From Peribacillus frigoritolerans (GTDB lineage Bacteria > Bacillota > Bacilli > Bacillales > Bacillaceae): 64,000 nucleotides of DNA. The position numbers and the translations under genes are program-made. This document shows, in pieces, positions 27,142 through 35,461 of the stretch; position 1 is the stretch's first letter; every line of letters starts with the position of its first letter. The stretch covers positions 1,116,001 to 1,180,000 of the forward strand of contig NZ_SMZY01000001.1 in assembly GCF_004358755.1 (NCBI RefSeq), written 5' to 3'. A model generated the notes under the pieces. That model was not told where the DNA came from and made no database searches. It saw nothing but the letters and a program-made list of their open reading frames with translations.

Positions 27142-29364
27142 GTGACTACAACAAAGACATATTTAAAAGAATGGCAGCAGGCCATACAAATTGAAATCGG
27201 CTATTTAAAAAAATACGGGAGCACGAAATACCGTGTTGCAAATGGACATTTATTATCAACAGGGGATGCATACACTTACTATTTTGAAAGCAGCGGCTTT
27301 TTGAAAATCCCTGTTGGATCCTCCATCAAATTAGAAAGGGACGGCGTGAAGCACAATGGAAGAGTCTTGTCTTCAGAAGGGAAAAGCATCATTCTCTCAT
27401 TTGAGAGGTCGTTCGGAGATCTCATCCATGAGGCCTTTCTTTTCCACGATCCGTGGGAACTGCTTGAGGAACTCATTGCAAGGCTTGATGACATGAAAAA
27501 AAGCAAAATCAAGCGGGCCAGAATCAAAAAGCTGATGGAACCCACGATGCCCCCGAAGCATCCTGCAGCAGAAGGGAAAAGCTCAGTCCATGAATTGTAT
27601 GTAAGGTCCAAATACAATCCAGTCACTTTCGTCTGGGGACCGCCCGGCACCGGGAAAACCTACACGCTTGCAAGAACAGCAGCCAATCATTATTTTAAAG
27701 GGAAACGTGTGCTGATTTTGTCCCACAGCAACAGTGCTGTGGATGTATTAATGAAAGAAATCGCCATTTTCATTAACAAAAAGCAGAAATTTAAAGAAGG
27801 TGAACTTCTGCGCTACGGCACCGGGAGCGGCGAAACAGCCTTTCCTGTACCCTTAACAACAAGTGAACTTCTCATGCAGAAAGATCCTGCGCTGTCAAAG
27901 GACAGACAGCAGCTTCTCGATGAACGAAAACTTATTAAAAAGGATTTATCAGATTCATTCAGCAAGCGCGATTCCAATCAGCTGCTTGATCTAGAAACCA
28001 AAATCAGCAGAGTCCTTGAGAAAATACGCAAGCAGGAATCTGAATTTGTGAAAGAAGCATTTATTGTAGGGACAACCCTTGCAAAAGCAGCAAGCGATTC
28101 AACCATATACGAAGACGAATTTGACGTTGTGATTGTCGATGAAACAAGCATGGCCTATGTGCCTCAGGCTGCGTTTGCAGCATCGCTTGGCAGACGGGTG
28201 ATTTTGTGCGGAGACTTTAAACAGCTGCCGCCAATAGCCTCTTCCCGGCACGAACTAGTTGAAAAATGGCTGAAAGAAGATATATTCATCCGCTCAGGCG
28301 CTGCTGACATCAAACAGGAATTGCACCCGCACATGCTTTTATTGAAAGAACAGCGGAGAATGCATCCGGAAATCTCTGCCTTTACCAATCAATATGTCTA
28401 TCAAAATCAGGTAGGCGACCATCAAAGTGTCAAAAAAAGCAGAAATCAGCTCGTTTTAAACGCTCCTTTTCCAGGCAGAGCATCCATTCTGCTTGATGCA
28501 AGTCATACAGGCGAGCATTGCATGAAAGAGAGGACGTCCCACTCCAAGTTTAATTTGTGGCAGCTGCTGCTTTCGTTTCAAAGCATTCATGAATCTTACC
28601 TATCAGGAGTAAAATCCATTGGATATGTGACACCTTACCGTGCACAGGCATCTCTTATGCAGCAGCTTTTAGAAGATTTATATAAAGAAGAACTCATGAA
28701 TGCCGATATACTTGCGGCAACCGTGCATAAATTTCAGGGCAGCGAGCGGGATGTAATGATTTTTGACAGTGTTGACAGCTTTCCCGAGAAGCGCGCCGGA
28801 ATGCTGACAACCGGCAAGGACAGTGTGAGGCTTATCAATGTAGCCATTACCAGGACTAAAGGGAAGTTCATACATGTCAGCAATTCAGACTTTATCCGTC
28901 AAAATGTCTACCGCAGCAAAGCGCTCAGGCAGCTTGTGGACCATCAGGAGAAACATCATCAAACTGTCAGTCATCAGCAAATAGGGAAATGGATTCAAAA
29001 TCACCATCCAAAATTGAAATGGATCCATGCTCTAAAACAAGAACCTATATTGAAAGACATTCGTTCTGCCAAGCACAGGATCATTCTATCCCTTCCAAAA
29101 TCGGTCACTCTTCAAAATGATTTGACAGATGTGCTGAAAACTGTCCAGCATTCCCTTACAATCATTTCTGAAAAAAAACCAGAAATCCCATGCAGGTGGA
29201 TTCAAGAAAATCTGCCATTCCCATTTGTTATCATTGATGATCAACTTTTATGGCTCGGACAGCCATTTGAAGGAACAAACAGAGTGCAGCCCCCTTATGT
29301 AGCGGCGAGACTGAATTCGGAAAAAACAGTAAAGCATTTTCTCACGCAGCTCTCCTTTTCATAA
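27142..29364 (+). CDS. superfamily-1 (Upf1/Dna2-like) helicase with C-terminal PLD-like domain
   Basis: This 740-residue ATP-dependent DNA/RNA helicase has all SF1 motifs: Walker A GPPGTGKTYTLA (K172), Walker B VIVDETSMA, motif III LCGDFKQLPPI, EQRRMHPEIS, motif V ATVHKFQGSERDVMIFDSVD and motif VI NVAITRTKGK. The last 120 residues (IIDDQLLWLGQP, RVQPPYVAARLNSEKT) resemble the phospholipase-D-like domain attached to such helicases, but the HKD catalytic motif is not visible. The start is GTG. It is monocistronic or read with the following acetyltransferase; its role could be repair or RNA handling. Confidence 0.9.
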   Translation: MTTTKTYLKEWQQAIQIEIGYLKKYGSTKYRVANGHLLSTGDAYTYYFESSGFLKIPVGSSIKLERDGVKHNGRVLSSEGKSIILSFERSFGDLIHEAFLFHDPWELLEELIARLDDMKKSKIKRARIKKLMEPTMPPKHPAAEGKSSVHELYVRSKYNPVTFVWGPPGTGKTYTLARTAANHYFKGKRVLILSHSNSAVDVLMKEIAIFINKKQKFKEGELLRYGTGSGETAFPVPLTTSELLMQKDPALSKDRQQLLDERKLIKKDLSDSFSKRDSNQLLDLETKISRVLEKIRKQESEFVKEAFIVGTTLAKAASDSTIYEDEFDVVIVDETSMAYVPQAAFAASLGRRVILCGDFKQLPPIASSRHELVEKWLKEDIFIRSGAADIKQELHPHMLLLKEQRRMHPEISAFTNQYVYQNQVGDHQSVKKSRNQLVLNAPFPGRASILLDASHTGEHCMKERTSHSKFNLWQLLLSFQSIHESYLSGVKSIGYVTPYRAQASLMQQLLEDLYKEELMNADILAATVHKFQGSERDVMIFDSVDSFPEKRAGMLTTGKDSVRLINVAITRTKGKFIHVSNSDFIRQNVYRSKALRQLVDHQEKHHQTVSHQQIGKWIQNHHPKLKWIHALKQEPILKDIRSAKHRIILSLPKSVTLQNDLTDVLKTVQHSLTIISEKKPEIPCRWIQENLPFPFVIIDDQLLWLGQPFEGTNRVQPPYVAARLNSEKTVKHFLTQLSFS

Positions 29365-29428
29365 AAAGAGGAACATGCATTTTTTTCGCGAATTATTACC
29401 CTTTATAATGAATGAAAGGGTGGAAGGA

Positions 29429-29920
29429 ATGGAATACAGGTTAAAGCCCACTGGATATTCGGAAAGGGCCATTATTGAAAATTTGATGCAATATTACTTT
29501 TACGACTTTACTGAATTTAACGACGCTTGTGTCAATGATCAAGGAAGATTCAATGATTATCCTTATTTCGAAAACTACTGGAATGAAGAAGGGCGATTTC
29601 CTTATCTGATCAAAGTAAAGGAAGAGAATGCCGGTTTTGTCCTGGTAAGGTACGTTGCATTTGAAGATTATTTTTCGGTCGCAGAATTTTTCATTATGAA
29701 AAAATTCCGGCGATCGGGACTCGGCAAACAAATTGCTCACAATCTTTTCCGGCTGCATAGCGGAAAGTGGGAAGTAGGACAGAGTGAAAAAAATAAACCG
29801 GCACAAAGCTTTTGGAGAAAGGTAATTGATGATTATGCATCTGGCAATTATTCTGAACGAGCGGAAAATGGCCGCGTCATTCAAACTTTTTGTTCTGAAA
29901 AAATGGAGGGAGCACTGTGA
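29429..29920 (+). CDS. GNAT-family N-acetyltransferase
   Basis: The protein has about 163 residues. IENLMQYYFYDFTEFN near the N-terminus and FFIMKKFRRSGLGKQIAHNL (acetyl-CoA loop) then NKPAQSFWRKVI identify the GNAT fold. The ATG at 29429 follows GGTGGAAGG; the upstream in-frame ATG at 29375 lacks a ribosome site. Its stop overlaps the GTG of the next gene, suggesting co-transcription with the iron alcohol dehydrogenase. The substrate is unknown. Confidence 0.82.
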   Translation: MEYRLKPTGYSERAIIENLMQYYFYDFTEFNDACVNDQGRFNDYPYFENYWNEEGRFPYLIKVKEENAGFVLVRYVAFEDYFSVAEFFIMKKFRRSGLGKQIAHNLFRLHSGKWEVGQSEKNKPAQSFWRKVIDDYASGNYSERAENGRVIQTFCSEKMEGAL

Positions 29921-31119
29921 AAACATTTAGATCGCCTAAAAAAATCGTAACGGGTGAAGGGTCTGTACAAAACTTGCTTCAACTTATTAAAGAATATCAA
30001 GCTGTTAAAATCTTTCTTTTTGCCGATCCGATTTTAATCAAGCTGGGAGCTCTTTCTTCAATTGAACAAACGCTAGACGAAAATCAAATCCAATTTGAAC
30101 GCTATACTGACATTCAGCCTGAACCTCAAGTTTCTATTGGTGATGGTGCAGTCAAAGCTCTCAGGAAATCAGGTGCTGACCTTGTCATCGGAATTGGCGG
30201 AGGCAGCTGTCTGGATATTGCTAAAGCAGCAGCGGTTCTTGCAAAAAATGAGGGAACAATTGCAGATTACTTAAATTTATCCGGATCAAAAATACTGTCA
30301 GAGCAGGGACTGCCTAAAATCATGATTCCCACAACTTCAGGCACCGGTGCAGAAATGACAGATATCGCCGTCTTTTCATTGGAAGAAACAAAGGATGTCA
30401 TCTCGCATGATTATTTGCTTGCAGATGCTGTCATCATAGATCCGGAGTTAACCTATTCTCTTCCTCCAAGAGTAACGGCTGCGAGCGGGATTGATGCGCT
30501 CACACATGCCATTGAATCCTATTTATCTATTAACGCTACGGTCCTCACTGACACTCTTGCTTTAGAAGCGGTGGAGAAAATCGCCTCAAGTATCCGCACA
30601 GCAGTCTGGCAGGGCGGAGACCATGACGCCCGCAGCAGCATGTCATGGGGAAGTATGCTTGCCGGACTCAGTTTCTTTAATGCGGGAGTAGCAGGTGTAC
30701 ATGCTTTAGCTTATCCGCTCGGAGGGATGTTTAAAGTGTCGCATGGGGAGTCAAACGCCGTTCTGCTCCCATATGTCCTGGACTATATTTGGCCTTCCTG
30801 CCTGCATAAAATGACGATTCTTGCTTCAGCGCTTAATATCCAAAGAAATGGGAAAAGTGATCGCGAGCTTGCTCAGTCAGTCGTAATGGAGATTAGAAAT
30901 CTGATGGAAGATGTTGGGCTGCCAAACACCCTTCAAGCTTATGGCATTACGGAAGAGGATCTTGATAAATTAGCGGCGGGCGGCATCAAGCAAACACGGC
31001 TGCTGGCAAGAAGTCCAAAGACCTTTCAGCTTCAAGATGTCAAACAAGTCTACTATGCAGCATTATATGGAACGTTAAAGGCAGAAGGAGTGTTGAATCA
31101 TGTTCCATACAACAATTGA
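29917..31119 (+). CDS. iron-containing alcohol dehydrogenase, copy 2
   Basis: This 400-residue group-III alcohol dehydrogenase is a diverged relative of the gene at 24393. Ligands are D193 and H197 (GIDALTHAIESY), H262 (VHALAYPLGG) and H276 (VSHGESNAVLLP). GIGGGSCLDIAKA and PTTSGTGAEMTD are the nucleotide-binding segments. The start is GTG behind TGGAGGGA, overlapping the acetyltransferase stop. It overlaps the thioesterase gene by 20 bases. The group oxidises hydroxy acids or alcohols; the acyl-CoA genes around suggest a hydroxyacyl intermediate. The exact substrate is not visible. Confidence 0.92.
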   Translation: MKTFRSPKKIVTGEGSVQNLLQLIKEYQAVKIFLFADPILIKLGALSSIEQTLDENQIQFERYTDIQPEPQVSIGDGAVKALRKSGADLVIGIGGGSCLDIAKAAAVLAKNEGTIADYLNLSGSKILSEQGLPKIMIPTTSGTGAEMTDIAVFSLEETKDVISHDYLLADAVIIDPELTYSLPPRVTAASGIDALTHAIESYLSINATVLTDTLALEAVEKIASSIRTAVWQGGDHDARSSMSWGSMLAGLSFFNAGVAGVHALAYPLGGMFKVSHGESNAVLLPYVLDYIWPSCLHKMTILASALNIQRNGKSDRELAQSVVMEIRNLMEDVGLPNTLQAYGITEEDLDKLAAGGIKQTRLLARSPKTFQLQDVKQVYYAALYGTLKAEGVLNHVPYNN

Positions 31120-31498
31120 ACCGCGTGTTTCTGAAACAGATGGCGTCGGCCATATCAATAACACAACAGTCCCAGTCTGGTTTGAAGCAGGAAGAAATCA
31201 GCTGTTTGCTTTATTCAATCCTGACCGGTCATTTAAAGACTGGAAAATGATTATTTTAAATATGAATGTCGATTTTATCAGTCAAATTTATTACGGCAAA
31301 AATGCGGAAGTGTATTCCTGGGTGAAAAGAATCGGAAATTCAAGTCTGGAGCTTTATGAAGAAATTCATCAGGATGGGGAATTATGTGCAAAAGGAACCG
31401 TGATCTACGTGAATTACAATGTGCCTCTAAAAAAATCAGAACCTATCCCCGATGCCATTAGACTGGAATTGCAGAAACACCTCTATAAAAACATGTGA
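31100..31498 (+). CDS. acyl-CoA thioesterase, hotdog fold (4HBT family)
   Basis: This 132-residue protein has the 4-hydroxybenzoyl-CoA thioesterase pattern: PRVSETDGVGHINNTTVPVW with FEAGR, where the Asp/Glu of the active site lies. It should release free acid from an acyl-CoA. The ATG is preceded by AAGGAGTG inside the end of the alcohol dehydrogenase gene, so the two are coupled. Placement beside acyl-CoA dehydrogenase and hydratase genes fits a role in balancing CoA during degradation of a carboxylic acid. Confidence 0.88.
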   Translation: MFHTTIEPRVSETDGVGHINNTTVPVWFEAGRNQLFALFNPDRSFKDWKMIILNMNVDFISQIYYGKNAEVYSWVKRIGNSSLELYEEIHQDGELCAKGTVIYVNYNVPLKKSEPIPDAIRLELQKHLYKNM

Positions 31499-31550
31499 GT
31501 TTTCTAAATTAAAGCTTGTTTTTTCTGAAATTTCAAAATACACTAGTAAC

Positions 31551-31568
31551 ATACCAACTGGTTAGTAT
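31551..31568. promoter_or_regulatory. TetR-type operator candidate before the acyl-CoA dehydrogenase
   Basis: ATACCAACTGGTTAGTAT is an imperfect 18-base inverted repeat (14 of 18 positions symmetric), 23 bases before the likely start codon. Sites of the ACCAAC-GGTTNGT kind are typical of TetR regulators of fatty-acid and acyl-CoA genes. No dedicated regulator lies beside it. Confidence 0.5.
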
Positions 31569-31591
31569 TTAAATGGGATGGAGTGATTGTC

Positions 31592-32767
31592 ATGCATTTG
31601 CGATTAACAGATGAGCAGAGAATGGTTCAAAAAACAATCCGTAAATTTGTTGAAAATGAATTAATGCCTCTTGAAAATACCGTTCTTAGAAATGAATTAG
31701 AAGGAAAGCCAAGTCTATCAAAAGAAAAAATGCACGAGCTTCAGCAAAAGGCGAAGCAGTCCGGCTTCTGGGGCATTAATACTCCGGAGGAATACGGCGG
31801 TGCAGACATTGGTCAGATGATGCTAGCCATCGTACAGATGGAGGTCTCTAAAACATTCGTTCCGTTCCGCTTTGGCGGCTCTGCAGACAACATTCTCTAT
31901 TATGCGAATGAAGAACAAAAAGAAAAGTATTTAATTCCAACGATTAATGGCGACAAAAAATCGTGTTTTGCGATGACAGAACCTGCAGCAGGATCTGATA
32001 CCAGAAATATCCAGATGACAGCCGTAAAAGACGGAAATGAATGGGTGTTAAACGGTGAAAAAACGTTTATTACAGGCGGAAACGAAGCCGATTTCGTAAT
32101 GGTTATTGCAATAACAGATAAAGAAAAACACCGGGCAACAGGCCGTGACGGCGTGACATGTTTCATCGTTGACCGAGATATGGGCTGGACTTCAGAATAT
32201 ATTCATACAATGGGCGAGTGGGGACCGGCAAGCTTATTTTTCGATGGCGTCCGCGTGCCTGAAGAAAACATACTCGGAGAATTGCACGGGGGCTATAAAC
32301 TGGGGCTCGAATGGATTGGCTTTGCCAGATGGATCGTAGGGGCCACAGCTGTCGGTGCTGCAGAACGCCTGCTGCAGATGGCCATCGACTATTCCAAAGA
32401 ACGGGAGACATTTGGAAGACCGATCGCTGACCGTCAAGCGATTCAATGGCAAATTGCAGACTCAGCAACTGAAATTGAAGCTGCAAAATGGCTTGTATTG
32501 AATGCTGCGTTCACCCTTGATCAAGGCGAAGACAACCGACACTTGGCATCGATGGCCAAATTATACGGCTCTAATATGGGGAATCGTGTTGTCGACCGCG
32601 TGCTTCAAATCCATGGGGGAATGGGCTATACAAGAGAACTCCCGATTGAACGCTGGTATCGAGAGGCCCGCCTCTGGAGAATTTATGACGGAACAGATGA
32701 AATTCAGCGCTTAATTCTGTCCCGCAATCTCTTAAAAGGAAATGTCAAAATCGGACAATTCATCTAA
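31592..32767 (+). CDS. acyl-CoA dehydrogenase family protein
   Basis: This 391-residue flavoenzyme has the three-domain acyl-CoA dehydrogenase layout: FAMTEPAAGSDTRNIQMTA and FITGGNEADFVMVIA (FAD contacts), RETFGRPIADRQAIQW, and QIHGGMGYTRELPIERWYRE. It introduces an alpha-beta double bond into an acyl-CoA. The segment that usually reads YEGTSQIQR is IYDGTDEIQRL here: Asp stands where many members have the catalytic Glu, a change seen in some subgroups with bulky or hydroxylated substrates. The ATG at 31592 has GGAGTGAT upstream; a GTG at 31583 is less likely. Two hydratase genes follow. Confidence 0.9.
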   Translation: MHLRLTDEQRMVQKTIRKFVENELMPLENTVLRNELEGKPSLSKEKMHELQQKAKQSGFWGINTPEEYGGADIGQMMLAIVQMEVSKTFVPFRFGGSADNILYYANEEQKEKYLIPTINGDKKSCFAMTEPAAGSDTRNIQMTAVKDGNEWVLNGEKTFITGGNEADFVMVIAITDKEKHRATGRDGVTCFIVDRDMGWTSEYIHTMGEWGPASLFFDGVRVPEENILGELHGGYKLGLEWIGFARWIVGATAVGAAERLLQMAIDYSKERETFGRPIADRQAIQWQIADSATEIEAAKWLVLNAAFTLDQGEDNRHLASMAKLYGSNMGNRVVDRVLQIHGGMGYTRELPIERWYREARLWRIYDGTDEIQRLILSRNLLKGNVKIGQFI

Positions 32768-32783
32768 AAAGGAGGCGGAATCC

Positions 32784-33233
32784 ATGTTTAAACACTTGAT
32801 TGAAAGCGCTTCCGAAAAGGTGAAGAATTCAATTGAGCTTGGTGCAGTCAGGAAATTTGCTGAAGCCATAGAAGATCCAAATCCGCTTTTTATCGACGAA
32901 GAAACCGGGCTCCGTTCAAGATATGAGCGGAATCTGGCACCGCCCACATTTCCCGTTACCTTGAACTACGGCACAATCAGGGGATTGAAGCTGCCGTCTA
33001 AAGGCATGATTCATGGTGAACAGTCGTTTCATTATGAAAAACCGCTGTTAGTTGGTGATACCCTCTATTGCTCTTCAAAACTTGTGAACTACAGGGAGAG
33101 AACTGGGAGCGGGGGAAGCATGGGCATGCTTACAATTGAGAGAATGGGAGAAACAAAAGACGGAGAACTTTTATTCACAATGAAACAAGTCGTGATTTTA
33201 ACGGAAGCAGTCAGAAAGGTGATGAGTGTATGA
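32784..33233 (+). CDS. MaoC-like dehydratase, N-terminal type subunit (FAS1_DH region)
   Basis: This 149-residue hotdog protein belongs to the MaoC_dehydrat_N family: VRKFAEAIEDPNPLFIDEET and NLAPPTFPVTLNYG are typical. Such subunits pair with a MaoC subunit to form a two-chain (R)-enoyl-CoA hydratase; the catalytic Asp/His are usually in the partner. The ATG at 32784 follows AAAAGGAGG with eight bases. It overlaps the next gene as ATGA, in line with equal production of two subunits. Confidence 0.87.
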   Translation: MFKHLIESASEKVKNSIELGAVRKFAEAIEDPNPLFIDEETGLRSRYERNLAPPTFPVTLNYGTIRGLKLPSKGMIHGEQSFHYEKPLLVGDTLYCSSKLVNYRERTGSGGSMGMLTIERMGETKDGELLFTMKQVVILTEAVRKVMSV

Positions 33234-33628
33234 CAACCGCTGACTTTCGGCTTGGTGAGCACATATTGGACCTTACACTTCCGCCTGTCTCAAGGCTCGA
33301 CCTCATCAAATATTCCGGAGCTTCAGGCGACTACAATCCGATTCACACAATTGACGAAGAAGCAGAAAAAGCAGGCCTTCCGGGCATCATTGCACATGGG
33401 ATGTGGACGATGGGCAGCCTGTCTAAACTCTTCTCTCCATTCTATGAAGAGGGCTATATAGAAGACTATTCCATCCGTTTTAAAGGAATGGTGTTCCTGG
33501 GTGACGTGATTACACTGCAGGCAGATCTTTATGAGATGAAAGACAAATCTGCAAAGTTCCATGTGAGGGCTGTGAATCAGGACGGGGGAGAGGTTGTTAA
33601 GGGGGATGTTGTGTTTAGAAAGTTATAA
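33230..33628 (+). CDS. MaoC-like (R)-specific enoyl-CoA hydratase subunit
   Basis: This 132-residue hotdog protein contains the hydratase motif: YSGASGDYNPIHTIDEEAEK with GLPGIIAHGMWTMG, giving the catalytic Asp and His of MaoC enzymes. It hydrates the enoyl-CoA made by the acyl-CoA dehydrogenase two genes upstream. It is coupled by a four-base overlap to its probable partner subunit and ends the unit at a terminator. Confidence 0.9.
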   Translation: MTTADFRLGEHILDLTLPPVSRLDLIKYSGASGDYNPIHTIDEEAEKAGLPGIIAHGMWTMGSLSKLFSPFYEEGYIEDYSIRFKGMVFLGDVITLQADLYEMKDKSAKFHVRAVNQDGGEVVKGDVVFRKL

Positions 33629-33635
33629 TGGATAA

Positions 33636-33667
33636 AAATAACAATCTTCAATGATTGTTATTTTTTT
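33636..33667 (+). terminator. terminator after the MaoC pair
   Basis: AAATAACAATC (33636-33646) pairs with GATTGTTATTT (33653-33663), followed by T residues. Confidence 0.88.
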
Positions 33668-33749
33668 GGTTTTAATTAAATCAGTGAAATCGAATTTAGT
33701 AGATTTAAATTAATATGACTTCGATGAAATCATCATAACACCTTAAAGT

Positions 33750-33804
33750 TTGACTATATAATCGAACATTTGATATATTCGATTGTATAATCGAACGTTT
33801 GATA
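33750..33804 (+). promoter_or_regulatory. promoter with duplicated palindromic operator before satD
   Basis: TTGACT (33750-33755) and TATATT (33774-33779), 18 bases apart, form a promoter. The 19-mer TATAATCGAACATTTGATA (33757-33775) recurs with one change at 33786-33804, a period of 29 bases. Each copy holds the inverted repeat ATCGAAC-TTTGAT, and TTCGAT/ATCGAA halves also face each other between the copies. The first copy lies between the -35 and -10 boxes, as expected of a repressor site. Confidence 0.65.
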
Positions 33805-33826
33805 CTTGCATTAGGAGGAACATCGA

Positions 33827-34591
33827 ATGCCCAAACACCCAGCCTCAATCTTCATCATGGACATCCAAAATTCTTCAGCAGAAGGAATGGGTGAAGAATT
33901 ATCAGCCTATTTAGAAAAAATGGTAAAATGGATTAAGACTTGGACAAATGAAGAAGTGATTGTGAAGCATCGCAGGGGAGATGAAGTGATTTTAATCGCA
34001 AATGGATATGCCGCTGCCTATGTTATTGCCCATTTCATCAGTGTTATTTGGAAGCTGCGGGACAATCCTCCATATTTCGGAGTTTCTTTTGGGGACATCA
34101 ATAAAGAACTACAAGAAATTGATATAGAAACGTGGATTCATCCGATGATAAAGCTTGCGAGAGAAGCCAATGAATCTCTGAAAAAAGAGGGAGCAGACAG
34201 ATCACAGTTCAGATTCCATCTGAATGAGAGCCGCTATGAAATTCAAGTGTTAATCAATTCTCTCCTAGTTTTATGCCAAAAAATAAAGAATGAACAAACA
34301 GAGATCCAGCGAGTGGTGTTTTCATTATATGAGATTTTCCGTCAGCAAAGAAAAATTTCCGGCATTCTCAGCAAATCCCCTTCAACGATTTCAAGTCATT
34401 TTAAAAAAGGCAGCGGAGAAGAATTAGAAATGATTTTCGCTAATTTGACAGCTGTCACAAACTCGCTTCAGCAAAAAGAATTCCCTGATTCACTTCAAGC
34501 TCTTACAGAACTGCAGCAATCCATCCGCACTCATTTACAGAAGAACAACAGCGAATGGTATGAAAAGGAGGAGGGAAAGGGAAACCTATGA
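33827..34591 (+). CDS. SatD-family protein with helix-turn-helix
   Basis: This 254-residue cytoplasmic protein matches the SatD family: an N-terminal domain starting SIFIMDIQNSS with VKHRRGDEVILI, and a C-terminal part containing QQRKISGILSKSPSTISSHF, which reads as a helix-turn-helix. The family's molecular function is not established; it was named in a streptococcal acid-tolerance locus. It overlaps the following membrane-protein gene by four bases. The duplicated palindromes in front of it could be its own binding sites, which is inference. Confidence 0.75.
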   Translation: MPKHPASIFIMDIQNSSAEGMGEELSAYLEKMVKWIKTWTNEEVIVKHRRGDEVILIANGYAAAYVIAHFISVIWKLRDNPPYFGVSFGDINKELQEIDIETWIHPMIKLAREANESLKKEGADRSQFRFHLNESRYEIQVLINSLLVLCQKIKNEQTEIQRVVFSLYEIFRQQRKISGILSKSPSTISSHFKKGSGEELEMIFANLTAVTNSLQQKEFPDSLQALTELQQSIRTHLQKNNSEWYEKEEGKGNL

Positions 34592-35443
34592 TTTTATTAA
34601 GTCTCATTCTGGCTCATTTAATTGCTGATTTTTTTCTCCAATCGGATGAGATGGTGCGAGAAAAGCTGAAGAATTTGAAAAAGCATATGCTGCATCACTT
34701 ACTGGTGCTTTTACCTGTCATTTTGTTGTTCTGGGCGTTGTCCTATGATTTTGCAAAGCCTCTGGAATTTGTAGTTTTACCGGGTTTGTTTTTATTAGGT
34801 ACGCATTTTCTGATCGATTTTCTGAAAATTAAACTGCTGGACAGGACAACCGACCATCAAAATATAAAAAAACTGTTCTATTTTATCGCCGATCAGATCA
34901 TCCATTTGGCCATGCTTATTATTGCATGTCATTTGTTCTTTCAGGTGACGATTACTGACCTGCAGGAAAAAGGAGTTGAGCTCTTAACAGAGAATTCTGC
35001 TTTGAGCATAGCGAATGCAGTTCTTTTTATTATCATTATTGTGATTTTGGTTACTAGTGTGAGCGGGCATATTATCCGAATACCTTGGGACGCTGCCGAC
35101 TCAGCTGCTTTCGTTTGAGGGAAGGTATGCTTTTAAGAATGAGCGGAAAGAGGAGCAGATGAATGGTGCGGGCGGCCTTGTTGAAGAGTACAATTATTAT
35201 ACTTTTAATAAGCATGATCTTTCCCGCGGAAAGCTGATCGGGTACATAGAGAGGCTGCTTGTCATTATTTTAACTTTTTATAGTGCTTATCCTGCGATCG
35301 CATTTATTGTGACGGCTAAGTCAATCGCGCGATTTAAGCAGATGGACGACCGGAATTGGGCTGAGTATTTTCTTCTTGGGACATTAACATCCATGCTTCT
35401 TGGCATTTTTTTTGGTTTGCTGCTGAGGGAAGTTTTAATTTAA
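34588..35443 (+). pseudogene. DUF3307 membrane protein, split by a one-base frameshift
   Basis: The first frame (34588-35118) encodes LSLILAHLIADFFLQSDEM and several membrane helices, typical of DUF3307, but ends abnormally in a non-conserved tail after GHIIRI. The second frame (ATG at 35159 to 35443) encodes two more helices (GKLIGYIERLLVIILTFYSA). Dropping one C at 35083-35084 joins them through LGTLPTQLLSFEGRYAFKNE and gives about 284 residues, a normal family length. So the open frame at 35159 is not a separate gene. It is a frameshift mutation or a sequence error. The function of the family is unknown; it usually accompanies SatD-like genes. Confidence 0.78.
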
Positions 35444-35461
35444 CTGAAGGAGATGATGTTT

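Noticed and set aside
35159-35443. Separate 94-residue membrane-protein gene
   Set aside because: Its sequence continues the DUF3307 frame after a one-base correction, and the ATG has no independent support; it is the 3' part of the broken gene.
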